Shown here: in pieces, positions 48,535 through 57,441 of the stretch | Layout: every line of letters begins with the position of its first letter | How positions within the stretch are numbered: position 1 is the stretch's first letter | NCBI GenBank assembly: GCA_002529455.1 | Contig: NYMS01000054.1 | Location: 1 to 64,000, forward strand | Reading direction: 5' to 3' | DNA from: Glycomyces fuscus | GTDB taxonomy: Bacteria; Actinomycetota; Actinomycetes; Streptosporangiales; Streptosporangiaceae | Length of the DNA: 64,000 bases | Notes under the pieces: generated by a model | What the model was told of the DNA's origin: nothing | What the model saw: only the letters and a program-made list of their open reading frames with translations | Databases searched by the model: none | Made by a program: the position numbers and the translations under genes

Positions 48535-49803
48535 TTACACGGTGGTGTGCTCCCCGGCCTCCCCGGCCTGCTCGGCAGGGGGCGACTCGGCGCGTTGCGC
48601 GCGCTGTTCGGCCAGTTCGGCGCGGGCCACGGCCCGGTCGCGCGCCTCCTCGGCCAGGGCCAGGCGCGCGGCGGCGGCCTCCCGCGATTCGGCCAGGGTG
48701 ATCTCGGCGTTGCGGCGCTGGGTGTCGAGCTCGGCGGACAGGCGCTCGCGGTCGGCGTGCAGCCGCTCCATCTCGGCGGTGAGGCGTTGGCGCTCGGCGG
48801 CGGCCGCCGCCCGGTCCGACTCCAGGCGCTCGCGGGTCCGCTCCAGCTCGGCGTCGAAGCGGTCCCGTTCGGCGGCCAGGGCCCGGGCGGCCTCGCCCGC
48901 GCGCTCCTCGGCGGTCTCGGCGCGGGCCCGGGCGCTCTCGGCGGCCAGGACGGCCTCGTCGCGCCGGCGGGCGTGCTCGGCGGTCTCGGCGCGCAGCCCC
49001 TCGGCCTCGGCGCGGGCGTGCTGGAGCCGCCGGGCCGCCTCGGCCCGCTCGTGCTCCAGCTCCTCGCGGGCCCGGGCGGCCTGTTCGGCGATGCGGCGTT
49101 CGGCCGCGGCCAGCCCGGCGTTGGCCTCGGCGACGGCGGCGTCGCGTTCGGTCCGTGCCTGGTCGGCGAGGGCCCGCTGCCGGTCGCGCTCGGCCTCGGC
49201 CGCGTCCCGTGCGGCCAGGGCCTCCTCGGCGATGCGCTCGGCCTCCTGGGTGGCGGCGACGGCGGAGGCGGCGGCGTCCTCGGCCACGCGCCGGGCGCTC
49301 TCGGCCTCGCGGCGGCGGTTCTCGGCCTCCAGACGGGCGGCGTCGGCCTCGGCGGCGTGCCGGGCCCCGGCGAGGCGGGCGGCCTCCACCTGGGCCTCGG
49401 CCGCGGCCGGGTCGGTCATGGTGGAGAACGCCTCGGTGGCCGCCTGGAGGGTGGCGGTGAGCTGCTCGCTCTGGACGGCGAAGCGGGTGAGCAGGTCGTC
49501 GGCGCGCAGGCGGGCGGAGGTGACCGGCTCGGCGGTGAAGGAGGGGGAGCCGGCGGCGCGGGAGTGCGGCGGGGAGGAGTGGGGGGAGTGCGCGGCGGAG
49601 TCGGCCGCGGGGGGCTCCTGGGCGGCGCGGGCCAGTTCCTCCTGGCGTTCGGCCTCCTGGGCCTGGCGCTGACGCTCCTTCCAGGCACGCCAGCGGGTGT
49701 GCTCGGGAAGGTCGCAGTACTGGGGCGGGCGGCCGGGCGAGGAGGCGCGGGGTACGGGCCGGTCGCAGCCGGGGAAGTTGCAGGTGTTGGAGTCGGAGGC
49801 CAC
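48535..49803 (-). CDS. Long coiled-coil protein with N-terminal Cys/His motif
   Basis: This is a 422-residue protein. The first 40 residues contain C8, C13, C30 and H35 (C-x4-C-x16-C-x4-H), a possible zinc site, followed by TRWRAWKERQR. From about residue 85 almost the whole chain is alanine/glutamate/arginine-rich heptad sequence (AERDRQRALADQARTERD and similar), a coiled coil of some 300 residues. It has no signal peptide or membrane helix. GTG 49803 is the only good start but has a poor ribosome site. Similar proteins occur in actinobacteria without known function; a cytoskeletal or DNA-bound role is possible. Confidence 0.78.
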   Translation of the reverse strand: MASDSNTCNFPGCDRPVPRASSPGRPPQYCDLPEHTRWRAWKERQRQAQEAERQEELARAAQEPPAADSAAHSPHSSPPHSRAAGSPSFTAEPVTSARLRADDLLTRFAVQSEQLTATLQAATEAFSTMTDPAAAEAQVEAARLAGARHAAEADAARLEAENRRREAESARRVAEDAAASAVAATQEAERIAEEALAARDAAEAERDRQRALADQARTERDAAVAEANAGLAAAERRIAEQAARAREELEHERAEAARRLQHARAEAEGLRAETAEHARRRDEAVLAAESARARAETAEERAGEAARALAAERDRFDAELERTRERLESDRAAAAAERQRLTAEMERLHADRERLSAELDTQRRNAEITLAESREAAAARLALAEEARDRAVARAELAEQRAQRAESPPAEQAGEAGEHTTV

Positions 49804-49932
49804 GGGGTGAGCGTAGCGGTTCGCCCCCGGGCGGCGCGGAGGGCGTGTCGGCCGCCGCACGGCGGGGAGGGCGGGGGAGCGGATCGCCCGGCCCCGCCCC
49901 GAGAACCCTCGGCCGGGGGTCCGGACGCACGA

Positions 49933-49965
49933 ACCCCTTCCGGCCTCGGGGAGGCCGGAAGGGGT
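49933..49965 (-). terminator. Hairpin after GNAT gene
   Basis: A 15-bp perfect stem (49933-49947 with 49951-49965) and GGG loop lie 17 nt past the GNAT stop on the minus strand. Confidence 0.75.
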
Positions 49966-49981
49966 CCTGGTCCCTGCGGCG

Positions 49982-50539
49982 CTAGTCGTGGGCGCCGAAG
50001 GCGTCCACGCGGCAGACCATGGTGGTCACGAAGGGGCGGAAGCCCTCCTCCTCCAGGAAGCGGATGTCCTCGGAGGCCGTGGCCAGCGCGGAGAACTCGA
50101 TGTCGCGCACGCCCATGCCCGCGAGCTGGCGGCGCACCTCCTCCAGCAGCTTGGAGCCCACGCTGGTTCCGGTGTACTCGGGGTCGATGGCGAAGGTCTG
50201 CACGACCGCGCCCCGCGCGCCCCGGTCCCAGCTGCCCTGGGCGTTCTCGCGGATGGTGACCATCGCGTACCCGGCCAGGTCGCCGTTGCTCTCGGCGAGG
50301 ATCGCCAGGGTCTCGGGGTCGGCGAGCCAGGCGGTGTACTGGGCGCGGCGGCGCCTCCAGGACTCGTCCAGGCTCACGGGGCCGATGATGTCCGCCAGGT
50401 GCGGGGCCGTCACGGTGTGCTGCTGGTGGAGGGCGCCCCACAGGTCCGCGAGTTCCTCCACCTCGTGAGCTCCCAGGTAGCGGAAGCTGAGCACACCGAC
50501 GTCGGACTGTCGAGGTTTGGTCATCAGCGAATTTTGCAT
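49982..50539 (-). CDS. GNAT-family N-acetyltransferase
   Basis: This 185-residue single GNAT domain has the region AVVQTFAIDPEYTGTSVGSKLLEEVRR, in which the acetyl-CoA loop is T-G-T-S-V-G instead of the usual R-G-x-G-x-G/A. DIEFSALATASEDIRFLEEEGF follows. ATG 50539 is preceded by GGTGAGAAAAAG; ATG 50524 is an alternative. It is divergent from the LysR gene, and the 268-nt gap between them is unusually AT-rich near 50680-50700. The substrate is unknown. Confidence 0.83.
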   Translation of the reverse strand: MQNSLMTKPRQSDVGVLSFRYLGAHEVEELADLWGALHQQHTVTAPHLADIIGPVSLDESWRRRRAQYTAWLADPETLAILAESNGDLAGYAMVTIRENAQGSWDRGARGAVVQTFAIDPEYTGTSVGSKLLEEVRRQLAGMGVRDIEFSALATASEDIRFLEEEGFRPFVTTMVCRVDAFGAHD

Positions 50540-50807
50540 CTTTTTCTCACCCGTTTCACCAGCATTGGGTGCTGATCCCCCCGGGATGACCCGTGGTTAA
50601 GCTGTGGAACCGACTGTACGTGCCCGTATCGACCGGAACGTGCCCGACACGGAGAAAGAGGTGTCGGAGATTGCTGGAAGAGAAGAAGTTTAGTTTTTTC
50701 TATCAGAGTGGAGCTCGCTGGTGGTGTGCATGGAATCACGCCCCTAACCTGTGCAACGCGAGTGAAACCACCCTGAAATCTGTACGTATTGCCATAAGTT
50801 GGAAGCC

Positions 50808-51737
50808 ATGATCGACGTTCGGCGACTACAGCTCCTCCAGGCACTCGACCACCACCACACGGTGGCGGCGACAGCGGAGGCGCTCAACGTCACCCCGTCG
50901 GCGGTCTCCCAGCAGCTCGCCGCCCTGGCCAAGGAGGCCGGGGTCCCCCTCGTCGAACGCAACGGCCGCCGCTTCCTGCTCACCGGAGCCGCCCGGGTCC
51001 TGCTCAAGCGCGCGCACGTCATCTTCGCGGAGATGGAGCGCGCCGCCGCGGACCTGGCCGAGTACGCCGACGGCGACCGCGGCGTGGTCCGGATCGGCGC
51101 CTTCTCCACCGGTATCAGCGACCTCATCGCCCCGGCCCTGGCGCGTCTGCGCACGAGTCACCCGGGCTGGTCCTTCGAGGTCGTCCAGGCCGAACCCGAG
51201 CAGAGCGCCGAGATGGTGCGCTCGGGCCGCCTGGACATGGCCCTGACCATGTCCACCGGCCACCTGCCCGCCAGCGGCGACCCGGACTTTCGGGTGGACC
51301 CGGTCATGGTCGAGCTGTTCGACGCGATCCTGCCCTACCAGCACCCGCTGGCCGCGCGTACCAGCCTCCACCTGGCCGAGGACCTCGCCGACGAGGACTG
51401 GATCCTGTCCGCGCCGGGCACCGCCTGGCACGAGTGCGTGTCCGGCGCCGCCCACCAGGTGGGGTTCCAGCCCCGCGTGGTGCACACCGTGGACGACTTC
51501 AGCGCCGTGTTCTCCCTGGTGCAGGCGGGGCTGGGCATCGCCCTGATGCCGCGTCTGGCCTGGACCGGCCTGAGCACGCCGCAGATCGTGGTGCGCGGCG
51601 TCCGCGAGAGCGCGCGCCGCCACATCATCGCCCTCTCCCGCGCGGGCTCCTCGCCCGAGCCCCTGCTCACCGCCATGCGCGAGGCGGCCAGCAAGGTCCC
51701 CGTGCCCTCGGTGGGGCCCTTCGCCATCGCCGGCTGA
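50808..51737 (+). CDS. LysR-family transcriptional regulator
   Basis: This 309-residue protein has the N-terminal winged helix at residues 5-65 (LQLLQALDHHHTVAATAEAL, TPSAVSQQLAALAKEAGVPL) and a C-terminal periplasmic-binding-like effector domain (GVVRIGAFSTGISDLIAPAL, VQAGLGIALMPRLAW). ATG 50808 has GGAAG close upstream. It faces the divergent GNAT gene, a likely target. The effector is unknown. Confidence 0.92.
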   Translation: MIDVRRLQLLQALDHHHTVAATAEALNVTPSAVSQQLAALAKEAGVPLVERNGRRFLLTGAARVLLKRAHVIFAEMERAAADLAEYADGDRGVVRIGAFSTGISDLIAPALARLRTSHPGWSFEVVQAEPEQSAEMVRSGRLDMALTMSTGHLPASGDPDFRVDPVMVELFDAILPYQHPLAARTSLHLAEDLADEDWILSAPGTAWHECVSGAAHQVGFQPRVVHTVDDFSAVFSLVQAGLGIALMPRLAWTGLSTPQIVVRGVRESARRHIIALSRAGSSPEPLLTAMREAASKVPVPSVGPFAIAG

Positions 51738-51763
51738 GGGCCCGCCCCGCCGGGCGCGCCGTC

Positions 51764-52675
51764 CTACTCGTCCACCCCGCCCAGCACACTCGCGGCCGAC
51801 TCCCGCAGGTACTCCGCCACCAGCCGGATGGGCTTCCACGCCCATCCGCCGGTGCGGCCCGCCAGGTAGACCCTGCGGACCCCGCCGAGCTCGCCCAGGG
51901 GCGCGTGCGCCACCCCGCGCCGGGTCACCGCCGACAGCCGCGGCACGACGCCCACTCCCACGCCCTCCGCCGCCAGCTCCTCGAACAGCTCCAGGTTGTC
52001 GATCCGGTGCACGATGCGCGGCGTGAACCCGGCCTCGGCGCACATGCGCTGCACCAGCGCCTCCTCGTCGCGCCGGTAGGGGCTGGCCATCCACGCCGCG
52101 TCCGCCAGTTCCCGCAGCCGCCGCCGGGTCAGGGCGCGGCTGTCCGCGCCCTCCGACGACTGGACGAGCAGCAGGTCCTCGCTCCCGATCGGGTACACCG
52201 TCAGTGTTCCCGGGAAAACACGGGGAAGCAGGCTGTACTGGTACACCACCCCCAGGTCCGCACGCCCGTCCTGGAGCAGCTCCAGCGCGTGCTCGGACTC
52301 GTGCTCGGTCAGGTGGATGTCGATGCCGGGGTGGTCGCGCCGCAGGCGGCGCAGCGCGGGCAGCACCAGGGGCGCCGCCGTGGTGTACGTCACCAGGTCG
52401 ACGCGGCCGACCGGCTCGCCCTCGCCGTCGAACTCGGCCCGCGCCGCCTCCACCCGCGCCAGGATGTCCACGGCGTGCTCGGCCAGCCGCCGCCCGGCCG
52501 GGGTCAGGCGCACCCGGCGCCCGTCGGGCACGAGCAGCGGGACGCCCGCCTCCCGCTCCAACACGGCGAAGTGCTTGGAGACCGCCGACGTGCTCATGCC
52601 CGTGACCTCGGACACCGCGGCCATCGTGCCCAGGCGCTCCAGTTCGACCAGCAGGCGCAACCGGGTGAAATCCAT
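51764..52675 (-). CDS. LysR-family transcriptional regulator
   Basis: This 303-residue protein begins MDFTRLRLLVELERLGTMAA, with the helix-turn-helix STSAVSKHFAVLEREAG and the effector domain from about residue 90. It is transcribed divergently from the EamA exporter 71 nt away, the classic arrangement for a LysR activator and its target. ATG 52690 is possible, but 52675 begins the conserved domain directly. Confidence 0.92.
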   Translation of the reverse strand: MDFTRLRLLVELERLGTMAAVSEVTGMSTSAVSKHFAVLEREAGVPLLVPDGRRVRLTPAGRRLAEHAVDILARVEAARAEFDGEGEPVGRVDLVTYTTAAPLVLPALRRLRRDHPGIDIHLTEHESEHALELLQDGRADLGVVYQYSLLPRVFPGTLTVYPIGSEDLLLVQSSEGADSRALTRRRLRELADAAWMASPYRRDEEALVQRMCAEAGFTPRIVHRIDNLELFEELAAEGVGVGVVPRLSAVTRRGVAHAPLGELGGVRRVYLAGRTGGWAWKPIRLVAEYLRESAASVLGGVDE

Positions 52676-52746
52676 CCACCGAAAGTACATGATCCATCAA
52701 CCAACGGTCCGTGGACAGAAACGGAGCCCGTCGATGCAATGGTCGG

Positions 52747-53736
52747 GTGATCCGCTCTCTCACTCCCTCGCTCCGCCGTGCCCGCTTCGGGGTCCCGGCG
52801 CCGTTCATGCTGCTCATCGGTATGTTCACCCTGCACGCCGGCAGTGCGCTGGCCGTCACCGCCTTCGCCCAGGCCAGTCCCGCCACCGTCACCTGGCTCC
52901 GGCTGAGCTGGGCCGCGCTCCTGCTGCTGGCCCTGGGCGGCCGCTCCCTGTGGCGGGCCGTGCGCTCGGCGACGCGGCGCGAACTGGGCGCCGTGGTGAT
53001 CCTGGGCACAGCGAGCGCGGGGATGATGCTGTTCTACTCCGAGGCCACGGCGCGGATCGAACTCGGCACCGCCACCTCCATCGAGTTCCTCGGCACCCTC
53101 GTGGTGGCCGTGGCCGCCATGCGCCGCCGCCGCGAACTCGTGTGGATCCTCGCCGCGGGCGCGGGCGTGCTCTGCCTGACCCGTCCCTGGCGGGGCGACC
53201 TCGACCTGGCCGGGGTCGGCTTCGCCCTGGCCGGCGCGGTCTGCGTGGTGGGCTACATCGTGCTGACCCAGAGGGTGGGCGCCGGGTTCGGCGCCGTGCA
53301 CGGCCTGGCCCTGACCATGACCGTGGGAGCTGTGGTCAGCGCGCCGCTCGGCGCCCCCGGCCTGGTCGCCGCCCCCGACCTCGACCTGGTGCTGTTCACC
53401 CTGCTCATCGCGCTGCTGTTCCCGATGGTGCCCTTCCTGCTGGAGATGGTGGCCCTCCAGCGGATGAGCCGCACCGCCTACAGCACCTTCTCCAGCCTGG
53501 AACCGGCGGTCGCCCTGGTGATGGGCCTGGTGGTCATCGGCCAGGCGCCCGCCCCCGTGCAGGTCGCGGGCATGGCCCTGGTGGTGGTCGCGGGCGCGGG
53601 CGCGGCCCGGGGCGACGGCACCCGCCGCCCCGCCGTACCCGACCGGGCGGTGGAACCCGTCGCCGCCGGTGAGCCCCGGCCCGACGAGGGGGCCCGGCCG
53701 GAGGAGGCCGGGGTGCTGTCGGGCCGGGTGGCCTGA
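52747..53736 (+). CDS. EamA/DMT-family exporter
   Basis: This 329-residue, ten-helix protein of the drug/metabolite transporter superfamily (RhtA-like) has two EamA repeats: FAQASPATVTWLRLSWAALL with YSEATARIELGTATSIEFLG in the first, and MVALQRMSRTAYSTFSSLEP with MGLVVIGQAP in the second. These resemble threonine/homoserine exporters. A 45-residue charged tail follows the last helix. The GTG start at 52747 leaves room for the divergent promoter; GTG 52711 is the alternative. It is probably controlled by the adjacent LysR protein. Confidence 0.9.
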   Translation: MIRSLTPSLRRARFGVPAPFMLLIGMFTLHAGSALAVTAFAQASPATVTWLRLSWAALLLLALGGRSLWRAVRSATRRELGAVVILGTASAGMMLFYSEATARIELGTATSIEFLGTLVVAVAAMRRRRELVWILAAGAGVLCLTRPWRGDLDLAGVGFALAGAVCVVGYIVLTQRVGAGFGAVHGLALTMTVGAVVSAPLGAPGLVAAPDLDLVLFTLLIALLFPMVPFLLEMVALQRMSRTAYSTFSSLEPAVALVMGLVVIGQAPAPVQVAGMALVVVAGAGAARGDGTRRPAVPDRAVEPVAAGEPRPDEGARPEEAGVLSGRVA

Positions 53737-53746
53737 GCGGCCGGGG

Positions 53747-54067
53747 TCACCCGGCGTCGGGAACGCGGACGGAGGCGCCCGAGGCGATCTCGCGCAGCGC
53801 CCGGACGTGCTGCTCGAAGGCCGCCCGCCCCTCCCCGGTCAGTGACAGGGAGGTGCGGGTGCGCCGCCCCGCCGCGACCTTGTGCACCTTCACGTAGCCC
53901 GCGTTCTCCAGCACCGTGACCTGCTTGGACAGGACCGAGTCGGAGACCTCGACGGTGTCGCGCACGAAACGGAACTCCGCGCGGTCCACGGCGGCCAGCG
54001 CCGCCACGACCGAGAAGCGGACGGGGGAGTGGATCACCTCGTCCAGCCTGCTGCGGGGGTGCTCCAT
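53747..54067 (-). CDS. Winged-helix transcriptional regulator (MarR/PadR-like)
   Basis: This 106-residue, single-domain winged helix (RLDEVIHSPVRFSVVAALAA, VSDSVLSKQVTVLENAGYVK, the wing RRTRTSLSLTGEGRAAFEQH) is typical of short HTH_27/MarR-like regulators. Its ATG shares a base with the stop of the membrane-protein gene upstream (TGATG), so the pair is coupled. It probably regulates its own operon. Confidence 0.88.
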   Translation of the reverse strand: MEHPRSRLDEVIHSPVRFSVVAALAAVDRAEFRFVRDTVEVSDSVLSKQVTVLENAGYVKVHKVAAGRRTRTSLSLTGEGRAAFEQHVRALREIASGASVRVPDAG

Positions 54068-54489
54068 CAGGCGCTCCTGCTCCGGCGCAGGGACAGGTAG
54101 GCCGCGGCCAGCGGCGCCGCCGCGCAGGCCAGGGCGGCGGGTACCCACCACGCGGGGTCCTGGGGGAAGGCGTACATGCCGACGAAGAGGGTGGTGGTGT
54201 AGAGCACGCCCCAGACGCCCATCGTCCACAGGTGCAGGGCCGCGTGCCCCCGCGGGTGCACCGGCTGGCGCACGGCGAACGCCGTCATCGCGGCCGTGAC
54301 CACGCCGAACCCGACGGTCGAGGCGATGATGACCGGCGGGGAGGGGAACAGGCCCAGCACCAGCACCAGGGCCAGCGTCGCGACGCCGAACACCGCCGCG
54401 TAGACCGTGTACCACCGCCCCCTGGAACGCGCCCGCGTCCCCACCGCCTCGGCCTGCTCCAGCGCGTCCAGTGCCTCGTCCTTGCGCAT
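54067..54489 (-). CDS. Four-helix membrane protein
   Basis: This 140-residue protein has a short charged N-terminus (MRKDEALDALEQAEAVGTRA), then four membrane helices (YAAVFGVATLALVLVLGLF, VIIASTVGFGVVTAAMTAFA, MGVWGVLYTTTLFVGMYAF, WVPAALACAAAPLAAAYLSL). It has a GGAGAA site before ATG 54489. This protein plus a winged-helix partner is a common actinobacterial two-gene operon. Its function is unknown. Confidence 0.8.
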   Translation of the reverse strand: MRKDEALDALEQAEAVGTRARSRGRWYTVYAAVFGVATLALVLVLGLFPSPPVIIASTVGFGVVTAAMTAFAVRQPVHPRGHAALHLWTMGVWGVLYTTTLFVGMYAFPQDPAWWVPAALACAAAPLAAAYLSLRRSRSA

Positions 54490-54678
54490 CCCGTTCTCCG
54501 TTCGCTCAACTTGTTGTCAGCATGGCACTCACTTTCCAACTTGGCAAGTGATTTCCCTCGGGGCAGGGAGTGCTGGGACGCGCGCGCCATCCCTCTCCCA
54601 CAAGCGACATCCGTCACTCCTGCCACTTCGCCGCACCGGCGCGGAGCGTCTTCGGAATGCACTAGCTTGGTGCGAACC

Positions 54679-56481
54679 ATGGCCGCGAAATCTGATCTCG
54701 AACTCCTCCGCGCCTACGAACCGGTGCTCATGTGCACCAAGGGGGAGCTCTTCTTCCCCACCGACGTGGACGCCTACGTACGCAGCTGCAGCCTGTGGAT
54801 CGACGAGCCGGGAGGCGGTGAGAGCCGCCTCGTCCCGGCAGGGGAACTCACCCTCGACCGCCTCTCCCGGGCCGAGGAGGAGTGGCCCGGGCGCCACAAG
54901 CACCTGCGCTTCGTCCAGGAGGAGACCCTGCGCGAGGAGGCCCGCCGCTACAAGGGCGTGGCCCGCACCGTCATCCCCAAGAGCGGCCGCCTGGCCGCCG
55001 TCGGAGTCCTGGGCCGGGTCCTGGACATCCTGATGAAGATCTCCCTGCTCATCCGCGGGGCCGTCCCCGGCGGCGTCACCTTCGCCGCGGTGACCCGCTA
55101 CCGCGAGCGCGTCGACAACGGCGGGGCCACCTACTACGGCCGCGTCACCCGCGAGGGCGGCTACACCATCCTCCAGTACTGGTTCTTCTACGCGATGAAC
55201 GACTGGCGGACCATCTACGGCGGCGTCAACGACCACGAGGCCGACTGGGAGCGCGTCACCGTCTACGTCGTGGACAACCCCGACGGCACCACCCGCCCCG
55301 TCTGGGTCGGCGCCTCCTCGCACGAGTACCACGGCGACGACCTGCGCCGCAGCTGGGACGACCCCGACCTGCACCGGGACGGCGACCACCCCATCGTCTA
55401 CGTCGGCGCGGGATCGCACTCCCACCAGATGCTGCCCGGCGACTACCTCATCCAGGTCGACCCCTCCTTCCTGCGCGGCCCCATGCGCGCCTGGAGGTGG
55501 ATCACCCACCGCATCTTCCGCGCCGACAGCGTCCTGAACCGCCACGGCATCGGCGTCCCCTTCGTCGACTACGCCCGCGGCGACGGCATGCGCCTGGGCC
55601 CCGGCGGCGACCGCGAGTGGTCGGCCGTCCTCATCGACGACGACACCCCCTGGCTGAAGGGCTTCCGCGGCCTGTGGGGACGCGACACCGGCGACTTCTT
55701 CGACGGCGAGCGCGCCCCCAGCGGCCCGCGCTACGAGCGCGACGGCACCATCCGCCGCTCCTGGGCCGACCCGCTGGCGTGGGTGGGCCTGCAGAAGGTC
55801 GCCCCGACCGAGACCGCCGCCCGCGCCGAGCTGCGCGCCCACGTGCGGGCCCTGGACGAGCGGCTGCGCGCACTGGACGCCGAGGTCATCAGCCGCCGCG
55901 ACCGCCTGCGCCAGCTCCACTCGGCACGCATCGTCCTGGAGCGCGAGGCCCACTCGCGGCCCCGTGCCCGCGAGTACGCCGAGCGCATCGCCGCCCTGGA
56001 GATGGAGCTGGGCGGGGTCTACGAGACCCGCGTGCTGACCGCCGACGAGCGCGACACCCACCTGCGCGCCCTGGCCGGCGACACGCCCCTGGTGCCCTCG
56101 CCCACCGGGCACCTCAAGGCCCCGCACCTGCCCTACTCCTCGGGGACGCAGCGCTCCACCCGCTTCCTGCACCTGTGGGTGGCCCTGAGCACGCCGCTCC
56201 TGCTGATCTCGCTCGCGCTGCCCATGTTCGTCCTGAACGGGCAGTACACCTTCTACGCGATGATCGGCGTGGTCGTGGCCTTCGCCGCCGTCGACTCCGT
56301 GGCCCGCCGCAAGTTCGTCCAGTACCTCATCGGACTGGCGGTCATCGCGGTGGTCGTCGGACTCGTCGTGGGGGTCGTGGCCGCGTTCGTGGTCAACTGG
56401 CGCATCGCCGTCACCGTCCCCGTGGCCGTGATCGTGGTGCTGCTGCTCGTGGTCAACATCCGCGAACTCCTGCGCCGCTGA
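54679..56481 (+). CDS. Vps62-like domain membrane protein
   Basis: This is a 600-residue protein. Residues 150-300 match the Vps62/DUF946 pattern: ILQYWFFYAMNDWRTIYGGV, NDHEADWERVTVYV, VWVGASSHEYHGDDL and VYVGAGSHSHQM. A coiled coil lies at about 380-450, and two or three membrane helices occupy the last 110 residues (LLISLALPMFVLNG, YLIGLAVIAVVVGLVVGVVA). The family is named from a yeast sorting protein; the bacterial role is unknown. ATG 54679 has no good ribosome site and may be on a short leader. It is divergent from the four-helix membrane protein. Confidence 0.8.
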   Translation: MAAKSDLELLRAYEPVLMCTKGELFFPTDVDAYVRSCSLWIDEPGGGESRLVPAGELTLDRLSRAEEEWPGRHKHLRFVQEETLREEARRYKGVARTVIPKSGRLAAVGVLGRVLDILMKISLLIRGAVPGGVTFAAVTRYRERVDNGGATYYGRVTREGGYTILQYWFFYAMNDWRTIYGGVNDHEADWERVTVYVVDNPDGTTRPVWVGASSHEYHGDDLRRSWDDPDLHRDGDHPIVYVGAGSHSHQMLPGDYLIQVDPSFLRGPMRAWRWITHRIFRADSVLNRHGIGVPFVDYARGDGMRLGPGGDREWSAVLIDDDTPWLKGFRGLWGRDTGDFFDGERAPSGPRYERDGTIRRSWADPLAWVGLQKVAPTETAARAELRAHVRALDERLRALDAEVISRRDRLRQLHSARIVLEREAHSRPRAREYAERIAALEMELGGVYETRVLTADERDTHLRALAGDTPLVPSPTGHLKAPHLPYSSGTQRSTRFLHLWVALSTPLLLISLALPMFVLNGQYTFYAMIGVVVAFAAVDSVARRKFVQYLIGLAVIAVVVGLVVGVVAAFVVNWRIAVTVPVAVIVVLLLVVNIRELLRR

Positions 56482-56545
56482 CCCGCTCCGCCGCCCGGCC
56501 GCCGCGCGCTGGCGCCGCCCGCCCGCGCGCGGCAGCATGGGGGCC

Positions 56546-57265
56546 ATGAGCGACGCGCTGTTCGACCGCCCGCCCGCACAGGTGGCGCCCGGCGCCGTGC
56601 ACGTGCCCGGATGGCTCCCCGCCCGGGTCCAGGCCGACCTGGTCCGGCGCTGCCGCGACTGGGCGCGCGGGCCCGCCGGGATGCGCCGCCACGCCATGCC
56701 GCGCGGCGGGACGATGAGCGTGCGGACGGTCAGCCTGGGCTGGCACTGGTCCCCGGGGCCCAACCCCCACGCCGAGCGGCGGGGCGCGGGGGAGCCGGGG
56801 CCCGCCCGGCGACGGCAGCCCTACTCCTACGCGCGGGCCCTGCCCGACGGCACACCCGTCCAGCCCTTCCCCGACCTGCTCGGCGACCTGGCCGCGCGCG
56901 CCGTGGAGGCCGCCTACGGCACCCCTCCCGGCCCGGGGGCCGACCCCTACGACGTCGCCCTGGTCAACTTCTACGACGCCGACGCGCGCATGGGCATGCA
57001 CCAGGACCGCGACGAGCTCTCCGGCGAACCCGTGGTCTCCCTCAGCCTCGGTGACACCTGCGTGTTCCGCTTCGGCAACACCGAGACCCGCAACCGGCCC
57101 CACACCGACGTCGAACTGCGCAGCGGTGACCTGTTCGTCTTCGGCGGCCCCTCCCGCATGGCCTACCACGGGGTCCCCCGCACCCGGCCCGGCACCGCGC
57201 CGCCCGCCCTGGGCCTGGAGGGGCGGCTCAACATCACGGTCCGCGCCTCGGGGCTGCGCGGCTGA
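56546..57265 (+). CDS. alkB: AlkB-type 2-oxoglutarate/Fe(II) dioxygenase
   Basis: This 239-residue DNA/RNA demethylase repairs 1-methyladenine and 3-methylcytosine by oxidation. The iron triad is in MGMHQDRDE (H and D) and MAYHGVPR (H). The 2-oxoglutarate arginine is in LNITVR, and the nucleotide-recognition lid contains RRHAMPRGGTMSV. The ATG at 56546 and the in-frame ATG at 56537 are both possible. A hairpin follows at 57334-57360. Confidence 0.93.
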   Translation: MSDALFDRPPAQVAPGAVHVPGWLPARVQADLVRRCRDWARGPAGMRRHAMPRGGTMSVRTVSLGWHWSPGPNPHAERRGAGEPGPARRRQPYSYARALPDGTPVQPFPDLLGDLAARAVEAAYGTPPGPGADPYDVALVNFYDADARMGMHQDRDELSGEPVVSLSLGDTCVFRFGNTETRNRPHTDVELRSGDLFVFGGPSRMAYHGVPRTRPGTAPPALGLEGRLNITVRASGLRG

Positions 57266-57333
57266 CGCCCCGGCCCGGGCCCCTTCCGCATCCCGACGCG
57301 CCCCGCGGCACCGGCCGTGCGGGGCGCCCGGCC

Positions 57334-57360
57334 GACTGCCCCGCCCCGTTCGGGGCAGTC
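57334..57360 (+). terminator. Hairpin between alkB and corA
   Basis: A 10-bp stem (GACTGCCCCG / CGGGGCAGTC) with a 7-nt loop lies 69 nt after the alkB stop. Confidence 0.55.
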
Positions 57361-57441
57361 CCCTCAGGGAGCCCCTCCCCGCCGGTCCGGTGCCGACGGG
57401 GAGGCGCGCCGCCAGACCACGCACAGGAGGGACTACGACGT

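Noticed and set aside
54529..56763. 744-codon frame opposite the Vps62-like gene
   Set aside because: It is a Val/Asp/Gly-rich shadow translation with no family motif; the plus strand has a conserved domain.
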